Assembly (NCBI GenBank): GCA_015066165.1
Contig: SVOX01000003.1
Coordinates: 1 to 32,753 of the forward strand
Source: Oscillospiraceae bacterium
GTDB lineage: Bacteria > Bacillota > Clostridia > Oscillospirales > Acutalibacteraceae
Direction: 5' to 3'
DNA length: 32,753 bases
Shown here: positions 26,101 through 32,655 of the stretch, in pieces
How positions within the stretch are numbered: the first letter of the stretch is position 1
Layout: every line of letters starts with the position of its first letter
Program-made: the position numbers and the translations under genes
The notes under the pieces: model-generated
The model's database searches: none
Told to the model about the DNA's origin: nothing
What the model saw: only the letters and a program-made list of their open reading frames with translations

Positions 26101-26434
26101 ATTCACGAAGTGTTGGTAAAACTTGCGGTTTTTTATTTTCACCTTGTTCTTTATATAGTCCCGGAACAATGAAATTTACTTCATTAAAATTGTCTATAGC
26201 AGTATCGTTTAAATCTTTTTTATTCGTCACACGGTACATTACCGAAACCGCAGTATCAAAAAGCGGACTGTAAACCCTACCGTCAAGGTCAACAACCGTT
26301 AAATTTGAAGAACCGTAAAGCGAAACATTAAATCCATCCCACTTTGGCAAAATAATACTTTTACCGTCTTGCGATAATGTCGGTGGAGTAAATTTAATTT
26401 GTTCAAGTATTTTTGAAGCAGTAGTTGTACTCAT
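23186..26434 (-). CDS. GH20 beta-N-acetylhexosaminidase-like multidomain protein
   Basis: 1082 residues from ATG 26434, which has GGGAGA 6 bases upstream; an ATG nine codons earlier is less likely. Order of domains: GH20 N-terminal alpha/beta domain (about 90-225), catalytic barrel (about 225-550) with the D378-E379 pair in LHIGNDEYW plus MHINDN and EIDTPGHC, a LamG/concanavalin-like domain (about 580-750), a helical stretch, an F5/8 type C (discoidin) domain (about 890-1010) and a C-terminal FIVAR-type three-helix module. Such enzymes remove or bind terminal HexNAc, or lacto-N-biose, from mucin-type glycans. Neither start gives a hydrophobic signal peptide or anchor, which is odd for domains normally found outside the cell. 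No sugar transporter is adjacent. Family is sure; exact substrate is not. Confidence 0.92.
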   Translation of the reverse strand: MSTTTASKILEQIKFTPPTLSQDGKSIILPKWDGFNVSLYGSSNLTVVDLDGRVYSPLFDTAVSVMYRVTNKKDLNDTAIDNFNEVNFIVPGLYKEQGENKKPQVLPTLREWKGDSGEFLLKDTSKIYYKDTSLKEKAEQIAFYFEKMLGVNIAISDCDGDIVLELSNNTELGSEGYYVEIEPQKVTISAPTEKGVLYGGTTITQILFDKKLLPCGIIRDYPQYPVRSLMIDLGRTFIQLDYMHEIARYMAYFKMNELHMHINDNGGETHTVFRIESKKFPQINANLEEGKIYRQEDYKAFQKMAESFGIDMVNEIDTPGHCAFLELYDKEISLNGMMDLTTEEKLQKSLKFIKELIDEMVDGEDPVFRGKRLHIGNDEYWVEGMHEQQRKYLNELIVYLNNKGITPQYWAVLGGEEGSGVTGKTPVSTDAVLNFWIDTATNPALMIEKGHKFINNDVREALYICPSNPYYGNQMRIDAKWNYENKNVNKVVGYEMPMASPLLLGYEPTFWNDCKSGISQTDVFESVKNAIMTTAEKAWQGKNTGEMTGDDFVALTKKFGKFAPGVNPFKYFEPNADGIIAKFDFACGLEDQSGNGHTVENFGAKKTEKGLLFDANSYITTDMTEVGYNSTISMDILIDDNVRENAVIFSSRDTKVYLNYEGTGKIGYERQGFKYSFPYVIDTGRMQNIKITTALIEDVRIEAGLCVDGVFVAKGYYHGEKLAHFNSSSLDLPLGKIGEGFTGVIGGITVLSGDTTADSMNGDGKICLKQGCEKIKATDLGLMENRVNDILAVFENAKQTENASLINLLAYRMVKLEAKEFLPCDTSALVQLLLEDISKIDYAPESFSEYELACLVAASVLCNSQSDQDAFDYAVKRIINAKEKLVISVPEIATVSTNREQWKENAVGNVLKDDDQLIYWQNGPQVPNDNITFKFSHPLELESFTLVSCGDDRLYRAEFQISKDGENYINVADLNDMEDQRTVNFEKTPVLSARIIIKDHSGKWIKIKKVLFNGGKLVDTHYLEKELARKIKESDYTAESYAEYKTARTEAEVVLASADKLQKDVEKSLLKLKKARIALKKA

Positions 26435-26469
26435 AAAAAATCTCCCTTTATAAAATATCAACTGTTTAT

Positions 26470-26498
26470 ATAATAAAATAACCCCCCAAAAAAATCAA
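26470..26498 (-). promoter_or_regulatory. Promoter of the GH20 gene
   Basis: On the minus strand, TTGATT (26498-26493), a 17-base spacer containing a G6 run, and TATTAT (26475-26470). It lies 36 bases before the ATG. Confidence 0.6.
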
Positions 26499-26505
26499 TA
26501 GTATT

Positions 26506-26524
26506 TTCCTATATTTTCTAGGAA
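26506..26524. promoter_or_regulatory. Inverted repeat between divergent promoters
   Basis: TTCCTA-N7-TAGGAA. It lies just upstream of the GH20 -35 box and 27 bases before the -35 of the HTH-serine dehydratase gene. It is the only clear dyad in the spacer and a candidate operator for the HTH domain encoded next door (inference). Confidence 0.4.
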
Positions 26525-26550
26525 TTTTCAATACAAAAATCCACCAATGG

Positions 26551-26579
26551 TTGATTTTATCATAAAAAATAATTATAAT
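26551..26579 (+). promoter_or_regulatory. Promoter of the HTH-serine dehydratase gene
   Basis: TTGATT (26551-26556), a 17-base spacer and TATAAT (26574-26579), with the ATG 61 bases downstream. The ribosome binding site is GTGAGG. Confidence 0.65.
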
Positions 26580-26640
26580 TAACTTTATAGTTGAGAAAAA
26601 ATGTTGTAAAATTAAAACACAAAAAAACGTGAGGTAAATT

Positions 26641-28071
26641 ATGGCATATTTTAATTACTCAAAAATAAAAGAATTTAGAATTAAAAACAAACTTACCCAA
26701 AAAGATTTAAGCCAGAGTTTAGGTATTAGTAACCGTGCGGTATCGAAATGGGAAAACGGTTTATCTTTTCCCTCAAGCCAACATATTTTTGAACTTTCAA
26801 AAATATTTGGTGTACCAATGGATATTTTTTATTCAAAAAACAGTTCTAATATCCAAAAACCAAAAATTACTGGTATGAGTTCTATAACCGAACTTTATAA
26901 AATAGGAAGAGGACCATCAAGTTCACACACAATAGGGCCTGAAAAGGCGTGTAAAGAATTTTTAAAAGAATATAAGGAAGCCGATTTCTTTAAAGCGGTT
27001 TTATGTGGTTCACTTGCCAAAACGGGCAAAGGTCACGGTACCGATACCGTTATTAAAAAAACTTTTTCACCTTATAAATGCCAAATTGAATTTGATTTTA
27101 ACAAAACCGATTTGCCCCACCCTAATACAATGTATCTTTTGGCTTTTAAAGGTAAAACCCAAATAGCCGAAAAACAAGTGCAAAGTGTTGGTGGTGGAAG
27201 TATTGTTTGGCAAGATGAAAAAGCCACACCCGAAAAAATCATATACCCTCATACAACCTTTAGTGACATTGCAAAATATTGTACACAGCACAATATTCGC
27301 ATTTGGGAATACGCTTTGAAATACGAAGATAATAACTTTAAAAACTTTATGCAAAAAATTTGGACCCAAATGAAAGATACTATTCACAAAGGTCTTGAAA
27401 GTGAAGGTATTTTACCTGGTGGACTTGAACTTCAAAGAAAAGCCAAAACTCTATATGAAAGTCAACACATAGACGAAACTGCCCAAACACGCGAAAACCG
27501 TATGGTATGTTCTTTTGCCTTTGCCACAAGTGAGCAAAACGCCTCGGGCGAAACAATAGTAACTGCTCCTACTTGCGGTGCGGCAGGGGTGCTTCCGGCA
27601 GTTCTTTATTACTACCAAAAGAAAAACGGCTTTACTGACAGCGAAATTGTAAATGCACTAATTACTGCAGGAATTATTGGAAATCTTATCAAAACCAACG
27701 CTTCAATTTCGGGCGCAGAATGTGGCTGTCAAGCCGAAATCGGCTCGGCTTGTGCTATGGCAGCGGCCGCTTTGGCAGAACTATTAGACCTTAATTTTGA
27801 TAAAATTGAATATGCTGCCGAAATTGCCATTGAACATCATTTGGGCCTCACCTGTGACCCAATTTGCGGACTTGTTCAAATTCCTTGTATTGAACGCAAC
27901 GCAGTTGCCGCAATGCGTGCCATAAATGCCGTAAATCTCTCAAGTTTTCTTTGGAGCACTCGTAAAATATCATTAGACAGCGTTATTAAAACAATGAAAG
28001 AAACCGGCCACGACCTGTCTTCACCATATAAAGAAACCTCCGAAGCCGGACTTGCTAAAATAAAATTATAA
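26641..28071 (+). CDS. sdaA: XRE-type HTH domain fused to iron-sulfur L-serine dehydratase
   Basis: 476 residues. Residues 5-64 are a complete XRE domain (EFRIKNKLTQKDLSQSLGIS, AVSKWENGLSFPS, FGVPMDIFY). From about 79 to the end is a single-chain L-serine ammonia-lyase (serine to pyruvate plus ammonia). The beta domain begins with GPSSSHTIGP (91-100). The catalytic domain carries APTCGAAG and the 4Fe-4S ligands C363, C405 and C416, spaced 42 and 11 as in the Legionella enzyme. There is no ACT domain and no terminal Cys tail. All in one frame with no internal start or stop, so a true fusion rather than overlapping genes. It stands alone with promoter and terminator, divergent from the GH20 gene. 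Possible serine-responsive self-regulating enzyme (inference). Confidence 0.92.
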   Translation: MAYFNYSKIKEFRIKNKLTQKDLSQSLGISNRAVSKWENGLSFPSSQHIFELSKIFGVPMDIFYSKNSSNIQKPKITGMSSITELYKIGRGPSSSHTIGPEKACKEFLKEYKEADFFKAVLCGSLAKTGKGHGTDTVIKKTFSPYKCQIEFDFNKTDLPHPNTMYLLAFKGKTQIAEKQVQSVGGGSIVWQDEKATPEKIIYPHTTFSDIAKYCTQHNIRIWEYALKYEDNNFKNFMQKIWTQMKDTIHKGLESEGILPGGLELQRKAKTLYESQHIDETAQTRENRMVCSFAFATSEQNASGETIVTAPTCGAAGVLPAVLYYYQKKNGFTDSEIVNALITAGIIGNLIKTNASISGAECGCQAEIGSACAMAAAALAELLDLNFDKIEYAAEIAIEHHLGLTCDPICGLVQIPCIERNAVAAMRAINAVNLSSFLWSTRKISLDSVIKTMKETGHDLSSPYKETSEAGLAKIKL

Positions 28072-28074
28072 TAA

Positions 28075-28127
28075 AATCGCCTTGAAGCACACTCTTTAAG
28101 TTATTGTGCATCAAGGCAATTTTTTTG
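28075..28127. terminator. Bidirectional terminator between the serine dehydratase and SGNH hydrolase genes
   Basis: GCCTTGAAGCACA pairs with TGTGCATCAAGGC (one mismatch) around a 13-base loop, followed by AATTTTTTT on plus and GATTTTATT on minus. It lies between convergent stops. Confidence 0.85.
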
Positions 28128-28128
28128 A

Positions 28129-30180
28129 TTATTTGGTTTTTTTGGATTTATAACCCGACCAAGCAGAATAATATTTTTTACCGCTTGAAGTCTTGTAAGT
28201 TCGAACTCTTACGTAATATTTTTTCTTTGATTTTAAACCTTTCAACGTTGCAGTTGTTTTCTTGTTGCTTGAAACGGTCAAAATTTTGGTGGTAGATTTG
28301 CTAAACTTTTTAGAAGTTGAATATTGTATTTCATAACCCTTTACTTGTTTTGTCTTTTTTGTAATTTTAACCTTTAAACTCTTCTTTGCTGCTGTGAGTT
28401 TTTTTATAGAAGACTTGGGTGGGTTTATTTTAAACTTAACTGTTTTCGAACCCGAATAATTTCCTTTAAAAGTGACTTTTACTTTGTAACTGCCTAAATT
28501 TTTTCTCTTGCCGTAACACTTTAAAGTATAATATTTCGAAGAAACCGTCTTCCCTGCTGAATCTTTCACAGTAACTTTTGGAGTTTGTACTTTTCCGTTA
28601 TAGTGACAATCGTTCGCTTTTACAGATTTAATCTTTTTTATGGTAACAACGTCATCAAAACGTCCGCATAAAGAACATATTTTTTCGCCTTTGCCATTTT
28701 TATAAAGTGTTGCCTTTTTGGTAGGCACAACTACAAACTTATGTGTCAATTTACTGCCTAAATCTACAACAGTTTTAAATTTATCACAATTTTTTATACA
28801 ACATTTTGCGGTTTTTGTTCCATTTTTAACACAACTCGCATTCTTGTCACTTATATAATTACCATATACGTGCTCGTGGTCGTATTTTGCGGTAACCGCT
28901 CTATCATCACGCACAAAAAACGCCTTTATCAAAAACTTACTGTTATCTTTTGCAGAATTTGCAAAATACGGCCTAATAATTACAGTATGCTTACCGTATT
29001 CAAGCCCTGTAGCCAAAACTGTTGGGGTCATTTGACGAGCCACGGATTTTTCTTCTTGATTATCCACTTTTATACTGTAGTATTCAACCTTGTTATCGTT
29101 TTCACACGTTTCTAATATTGCAATTTCAGTGCCTGTAAATTCAAGTGCAAAACTTACTGATTCATTTTTTTCTATAGAAGCCGCGCCGTCATCACCGAAA
29201 GTCCTAAATGGATTTCCTATATTCATTTCGCTATAATGTTTAAGCTTAAGGTTTTTGCCACCAAGTTCTTGTGATTTTGTAACCAACGCTTCATCTACAT
29301 CAATAACTTCAATATTACCGTCGAGTAAATATTCATTAACCATTTTTGGAAGCGTATGATTTTTAGCGCTGCCGTCATAACTTGAATTAATTAAGCAATT
29401 TTCTAAATATTCCTTAATCGCATCAAAATAAATTTTGTATCCTTTGTTATTAGGGTGAACGTTTGTACCATCATCATAAAAGTATTCAGGCCATTCTTGT
29501 TGTGCTTTTCCAACAGTAATTTTATCCGCCAAAGCACGTCCAATATGTATTGAAGGAATATTATAAGCAACGCAAATTTTTTCGTGTTCCTTTGCTTCGT
29601 CGTGAAGTTCACCTGCTTGGTTGGTGTTTACGTGTGAAATTTCGGTTGTGTAAACTGTCACAATATCACACAAAGGTAACTCTTTTCTGATATTGCGAAC
29701 AATGGTTTCAAACCGCATTCCGTATTCAGCCAACGGTATGTCTTCACCTTGATTATCATAATAATCGTTTATCGCAAATTCAACAAAAACCAAATCCGGC
29801 TTATGTGCTATCACATCGTGATTCAAACGGTAAGCGCCAAACTTAGACCCTGTAGCACCAATTGCACTATTGATATTATTTATGGTTACATTATTAAAAT
29901 TATCTACAAACCATTGCCCAACAAGTCCACGCCAAGAATCAGTTTGGGCATTAGTGGCTCCTGTACCGTTAGTAACCGAACCGCCAAAATAAACAATATT
30001 TAATTCATCGCCTGCGCTAAGTTTAGCGTAGGTATTTTTTAAATCTTGCCCACGCTTATATATGTACTTCTGATATTGATTTGTTTGGCTTGTGGCAAAA
30101 ACCGAGCCAAGCGAACAAACCTCTACAGAAAAAACAATTACTAAAGCCAACACCAAACTAATTGCTTTACGAAATTTCAC
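28129..30180 (-). CDS. Secreted SGNH/GDSL hydrolase with Cys-rich and FN3-like C-terminal domains
   Basis: 683 residues from GTG 30180, which has AAGGAAGG 9 bases upstream and opens into a signal peptide (KFRKAISLVLALVIVFS, cut after VFA). The longer reading adds 15 residues before it. The SGNH domain (about 50-270) shows block I GGSVTNG with S68, block II GATGSKFG, block III N138 in FAINDYYDN and block V D237/H242 in DGTNVHP, so the esterase machinery is intact. A beta-sandwich region follows (about 290-410), then a Cys-containing module and two Ig/FN3-like domains, the last ending YYVRVRTYK...GKKYYSAWS. Probably deacylates glycans or other esters at the surface. The C-terminus is homologous to that of the LRR protein about 9 kb to the left. 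Confidence 0.9.
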   Translation of the reverse strand: MKFRKAISLVLALVIVFSVEVCSLGSVFATSQTNQYQKYIYKRGQDLKNTYAKLSAGDELNIVYFGGSVTNGTGATNAQTDSWRGLVGQWFVDNFNNVTINNINSAIGATGSKFGAYRLNHDVIAHKPDLVFVEFAINDYYDNQGEDIPLAEYGMRFETIVRNIRKELPLCDIVTVYTTEISHVNTNQAGELHDEAKEHEKICVAYNIPSIHIGRALADKITVGKAQQEWPEYFYDDGTNVHPNNKGYKIYFDAIKEYLENCLINSSYDGSAKNHTLPKMVNEYLLDGNIEVIDVDEALVTKSQELGGKNLKLKHYSEMNIGNPFRTFGDDGAASIEKNESVSFALEFTGTEIAILETCENDNKVEYYSIKVDNQEEKSVARQMTPTVLATGLEYGKHTVIIRPYFANSAKDNSKFLIKAFFVRDDRAVTAKYDHEHVYGNYISDKNASCVKNGTKTAKCCIKNCDKFKTVVDLGSKLTHKFVVVPTKKATLYKNGKGEKICSLCGRFDDVVTIKKIKSVKANDCHYNGKVQTPKVTVKDSAGKTVSSKYYTLKCYGKRKNLGSYKVKVTFKGNYSGSKTVKFKINPPKSSIKKLTAAKKSLKVKITKKTKQVKGYEIQYSTSKKFSKSTTKILTVSSNKKTTATLKGLKSKKKYYVRVRTYKTSSGKKYYSAWSGYKSKKTK

Positions 30181-30231
30181 CTTTAAAATCCTTCCTTTCA
30201 ATAATAAAACATAAGTTAAAATCAAAAATAG

Positions 30232-30256
30232 AAAAAAGTCCCCCTTGGGAACTTTT
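30232..30256 (-). terminator. Terminator of the XRE regulator gene
   Basis: On the minus strand, AAAAGTTCCC pairs with GGGGACTTTT around a three-base loop with one wobble, then a T-tract. It overlaps the stop codon. Confidence 0.75.
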
Positions 30257-30659
30257 ACTTTTCTCCTTTTTCACTGATACCGCGGTATATTTCGCCCACC
30301 ATTCGTTCAATTTTTTCATCAGTTAAATCAGCACCGCCGTCCATAGCAATTATACTTAAAAATTTTTCAGCGCTTTCGCTATCGCCAATTTTACTTTTGA
30401 TTTGTTTTATAACGTAATCACTGTCTTTGTTTTGTGATAAAGTTTTAGGAGAAAATGAAAAAAGTTCGTCTATTGAACAACCAAACGCTTCTGCCATAGC
30501 CGGCAAAAGCAAAACATCGGGAGATGATTTTCCGTTTTCCCATTTTGAAACTGCTTGAAAAGTAACGCCAAGTTTTGTGGCAAGTGCTTCTTGAGTTAAA
30601 CCGCTAATCTTGCGGTATTTTTGAATATTTGCCGATAATATCTTACTAATTGCAGTCAC
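30255..30659 (-). CDS. XRE-family transcriptional regulator
   Basis: 134 residues. An N-terminal HTH_3 domain (about 8-66: IQKYRKISGLTQEALATKLG, AVSKWENGKSSPD, FGCSIDELF) is followed by a 65-residue tail of unknown role with acidic and helical character (SKIGDSESAEKFLSI, DEKIERMVGEIY). The GTG start has AAAGGAG 8 bases upstream. It is placed between the SGNH hydrolase gene downstream and the MATE exporter gene upstream, all leftward, each with its own terminator. It may control the exporter, a common pairing, but no shared palindrome was found. This domain is similar in style to, but distinct from, the HTH fused to serine dehydratase. Confidence 0.88.
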   Translation of the reverse strand: MTAISKILSANIQKYRKISGLTQEALATKLGVTFQAVSKWENGKSSPDVLLLPAMAEAFGCSIDELFSFSPKTLSQNKDSDYVIKQIKSKIGDSESAEKFLSIIAMDGGADLTDEKIERMVGEIYRGISEKGEK

Positions 30660-30700
30660 AAAATCATCTCCTTTTCTTATTCACTAATCTCTACAAAGTT

Positions 30701-30729
30701 ATTATAACACAATTTTTATATTCTAACAA
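30701..30729 (-). promoter_or_regulatory. Promoter of the XRE regulator gene
   Basis: On the minus strand, TTGTTA (30729-30724), a 17-base spacer and a perfect TATAAT (30706-30701) with an extended TG. It lies about 40 bases upstream of the GTG. Confidence 0.7.
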
Positions 30730-30730
30730 T

Positions 30731-30782
30731 AAAACACAGGTTGAATTATTCAACCTGCAGTTGAGAGTATAACCTATGTTTT
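30731..30782 (-). terminator. Terminator of the MATE gene with nested hairpin
   Basis: Outer arms AAAACATAGGTT and AACCTGTGTTTT (minus strand, one mismatch) enclose an inner perfect hairpin AGGTTGAA-TAA-TTCAACCT that competes for the same 3' arm. A T-rich tract follows. It ends the exporter transcript just upstream of the regulator promoter. Confidence 0.7.
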
Positions 30783-30790
30783 ATTATTAA

Positions 30791-32188
30791 TTACTTATCG
30801 ATAATATTTCTTACCCATATTCCTTTTTTAACAAATATGAACCCTACAATGCATTTCACAAACTCAAGACCTTGAACTATAAAGTATAAAGGCACAATAG
30901 CAAGATTTGTAAAATTTGCAAGAATATATGCCACCGGCACCGCTACACCCCAAGTAAAAAGACTGTCAAACATAAATGTAATTATTGTTCTGCCACCCGA
31001 ACGAATAGTAAAATAACAGTTATGTGCAAAAGCGTGAACCGGCATCAAAACCGCCACGACAAGCAAAAATTTGGTAGCCATTTCTTTTACAACAGTTTCG
31101 GTGTTATAAATATGCGGAACAAAAGGCGCCACAGCAGCCAATACACTGCCCATAACAGCGCAAGTAGCAACGGCCAATGCCAATAACTTCCAGGCAGAAT
31201 CTTTGGCTTTTCTAATTTCATTAGCGCCCAAATGTTGCCCTACAATAATTGCAACAGCGTTACCCATTGTAAGAAATACAACGTTAAACAAATTGTTTAC
31301 GGTGTTTGAAATATTTATTGCCGCCACTACCGATAATCCGCGTACAGAATAGCATTGAAGTTGTACCGCCATACCAAGCGACCATAAAAATTCGTTTATA
31401 AGAAGCGGAAATCCCTTTTTCAAAATATCAAAACATAGCGCTTTTGGAACGTATAAACTCCGAAATGCCGATTTTATAAACTTAAATTTTTCACGTTTTA
31501 CTGCAGTTAAAATTATTATGAATAGCATTTCAACATAACGTGACAAAACGGTGGCAATCGCCGCGCCAACTACACCAAGTTTTGGAAAGCCGAATTTACC
31601 GAAAATAAGTAAGTAATTAAATATGAGATTAACGAAAATAGCAATAACACTTGCTGTCATTGGAAGTTTGGTTTCACCTGTTTCACGCAAAGTGCTTGAG
31701 TAAACCTGTGAGACCGCAAACGGCAAAAGCCCGATTATCATTACTTTTAAATAATTTGTTGCATACCCCAAGGTCGCAACAGCGTCTTGAGCAGATGTAT
31801 CTTCGGCCAAATACATTGAAACAAGTGGTTTTGCGAAAACAAAAAATACTGTACCGCATATTAAAAACATTAAAACAGCAATAACCATTTTTATTCTAAA
31901 GCAATGACGCACACCTTGGGTATCACCTGCACCCGCATATTGAGTTGAAAAAATACCTGCACCTGCAAGTCCGCCAAAAATACAAAGATTAAACACAAAT
32001 ATAAGTTGATTTACAATAGCAACCGCCGACATTTCAAGTGTACCAACTCTACCAACCATTATGTTATCAAGCAAATTAACAACGTTTGTAACGGTATTTT
32101 GCACAATCATTGGTAAAACAATTGCAATAACTCTGCGATAAAAAGCAGCGTCACCAATAAGTTTGCTTTTAATTTTTGAAACTGTCAT
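30791..32188 (-). CDS. MATE family multidrug/metabolite efflux transporter
   Basis: 465 residues with about twelve membrane helices in two homologous halves. Family signatures: VLPMIVQNTVTNVVNLLDNIMVG near the start, FGGLAGAGIFSTQY, LRETGETKLPM between helices, and the second half beginning GFPLLINEFLWSLGMA with MGNAVAIIVGQHLGA. It would export cationic drugs or metabolites using an H+ or Na+ gradient; substrate not predictable. AAGGGA lies 5 bases before the ATG. No promoter is visible in the short space after the hairpin at 32211-32248, so transcription may come from the small membrane protein gene upstream. An XRE regulator gene lies downstream. Confidence 0.94.
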   Translation of the reverse strand: MTVSKIKSKLIGDAAFYRRVIAIVLPMIVQNTVTNVVNLLDNIMVGRVGTLEMSAVAIVNQLIFVFNLCIFGGLAGAGIFSTQYAGAGDTQGVRHCFRIKMVIAVLMFLICGTVFFVFAKPLVSMYLAEDTSAQDAVATLGYATNYLKVMIIGLLPFAVSQVYSSTLRETGETKLPMTASVIAIFVNLIFNYLLIFGKFGFPKLGVVGAAIATVLSRYVEMLFIIILTAVKREKFKFIKSAFRSLYVPKALCFDILKKGFPLLINEFLWSLGMAVQLQCYSVRGLSVVAAINISNTVNNLFNVVFLTMGNAVAIIVGQHLGANEIRKAKDSAWKLLALAVATCAVMGSVLAAVAPFVPHIYNTETVVKEMATKFLLVVAVLMPVHAFAHNCYFTIRSGGRTIITFMFDSLFTWGVAVPVAYILANFTNLAIVPLYFIVQGLEFVKCIVGFIFVKKGIWVRNIIDK

Positions 32189-32210
32189 AAAAATCCCTTA
32201 TTCATATTAA

Positions 32211-32248
32211 AAGCATCTTATAGAAGTTTAACACTCTACAAGACGCTT
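32211..32248 (-). terminator. Hairpin between the small membrane protein gene and the MATE gene
   Basis: On the minus strand, AAGCGTCTTGTAGA pairs with TCTATAAGATGCTT using two G-T wobbles, followed by only TTTTAAT. The T-tract is short, so it may be a partial terminator or attenuator. It lies 22 bases before the MATE start. Confidence 0.6.
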
Positions 32249-32268
32249 AAAATTTTAATTTTATGTAT

Positions 32269-32511
32269 TTATCCCATCATTGCATTCATACAAAACAGGT
32301 AAGCAATTATTCCGCCAATGCACAACGAAATAACAATAATCGATATAACCGTTGCAGTAATATCAATTTTGTCTTTTACAATAAAATCTTTTAAATGTGT
32401 AATTTTTGCAATAAGCATACCGGTAAAAATAAACAATACAATGACTAATACAATAAGTAAGCCAATTGAAAAATTAAACATTGTTTCATGTTGTGGTAAG
32501 ATATTTTTCAT
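32269..32511 (-). CDS. Small membrane protein of unknown function
   Basis: 80 residues from ATG 32511, which has AGGTG 6 bases upstream; the in-frame GTG at 32520 overlaps that ribosome binding site and is rejected. Two membrane helices are clear: SIGLLIVLVIVLFIFTGMLIA near the N-terminus and TATVISIIVISLCIGGIIAYLF near the C-terminus, joined by a charged loop (KITHLKDFIVKDKID). I do not recognise a family. It has a good promoter and sits between the rRNA operon terminator and the MATE gene, with which it may be co-transcribed. Lack of any opposing gene and a sound promoter and ribosome binding site support it as real. Confidence 0.75.
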   Translation of the reverse strand: MKNILPQHETMFNFSIGLLIVLVIVLFIFTGMLIAKITHLKDFIVKDKIDITATVISIIVISLCIGGIIAYLFCMNAMMG

Positions 32512-32552
32512 AATTTTCACCTGTTTTTTGAAAATTAAATGACTTTTTACAT

Positions 32553-32581
32553 ATTATAACATAAAAAAATAGAGATAGCAA
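32553..32581 (-). promoter_or_regulatory. Promoter of the small membrane protein gene
   Basis: On the minus strand, TTGCTA (32581-32576), a 17-base spacer and TATAAT (32558-32553) with an extended TG. The -35 box lies inside the rRNA terminator hairpin. Confidence 0.7.
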
Positions 32582-32592
32582 GTGCTATCTCT
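32564..32592 (-). terminator. Terminator of the rRNA operon
   Basis: Perfect 10-base stem AGAGATAGCA / TGCTATCTCT with a two-base plus-strand centre, followed on the minus strand by ATTTTTTT. It lies about 65 bases past the 23S 3' end. Confidence 0.85.
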
Positions 32593-32613
32593 TAAAAAAC
32601 ATATAAAGCTCAC

Positions 32614-32632
32614 ACCCTGAAAACTGAACAAG
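32614..32632 (-). ncRNA. 3' strand of the 23S precursor processing stem
   Basis: On the minus strand it reads CTTGTTCAGTTTTCAGGGT. This type of sequence flanks 23S genes in Firmicutes, where it pairs with a GAAAACTGAACAA-like strand before the 23S 5' end to form the RNase III-type processing stalk. The partner is outside the window, so this is inference from family pattern. Confidence 0.5.
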
Positions 32633-32655
32633 TAATGGAAGGGATCGAAAAAATA

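Noticed and set aside
26435-26640. Riboswitch in the leader of the serine dehydratase gene
   Set aside because: The leader after the predicted transcription start is about 55 bases, AT-rich and lacks the paired arms of glycine or other known riboswitches.
32593-32655. 5S rRNA or tRNA next to the 23S gene
   Set aside because: The stretch is too short and lacks 5S or tRNA conserved motifs; it contains only the processing-stem strand and flanks the terminator.
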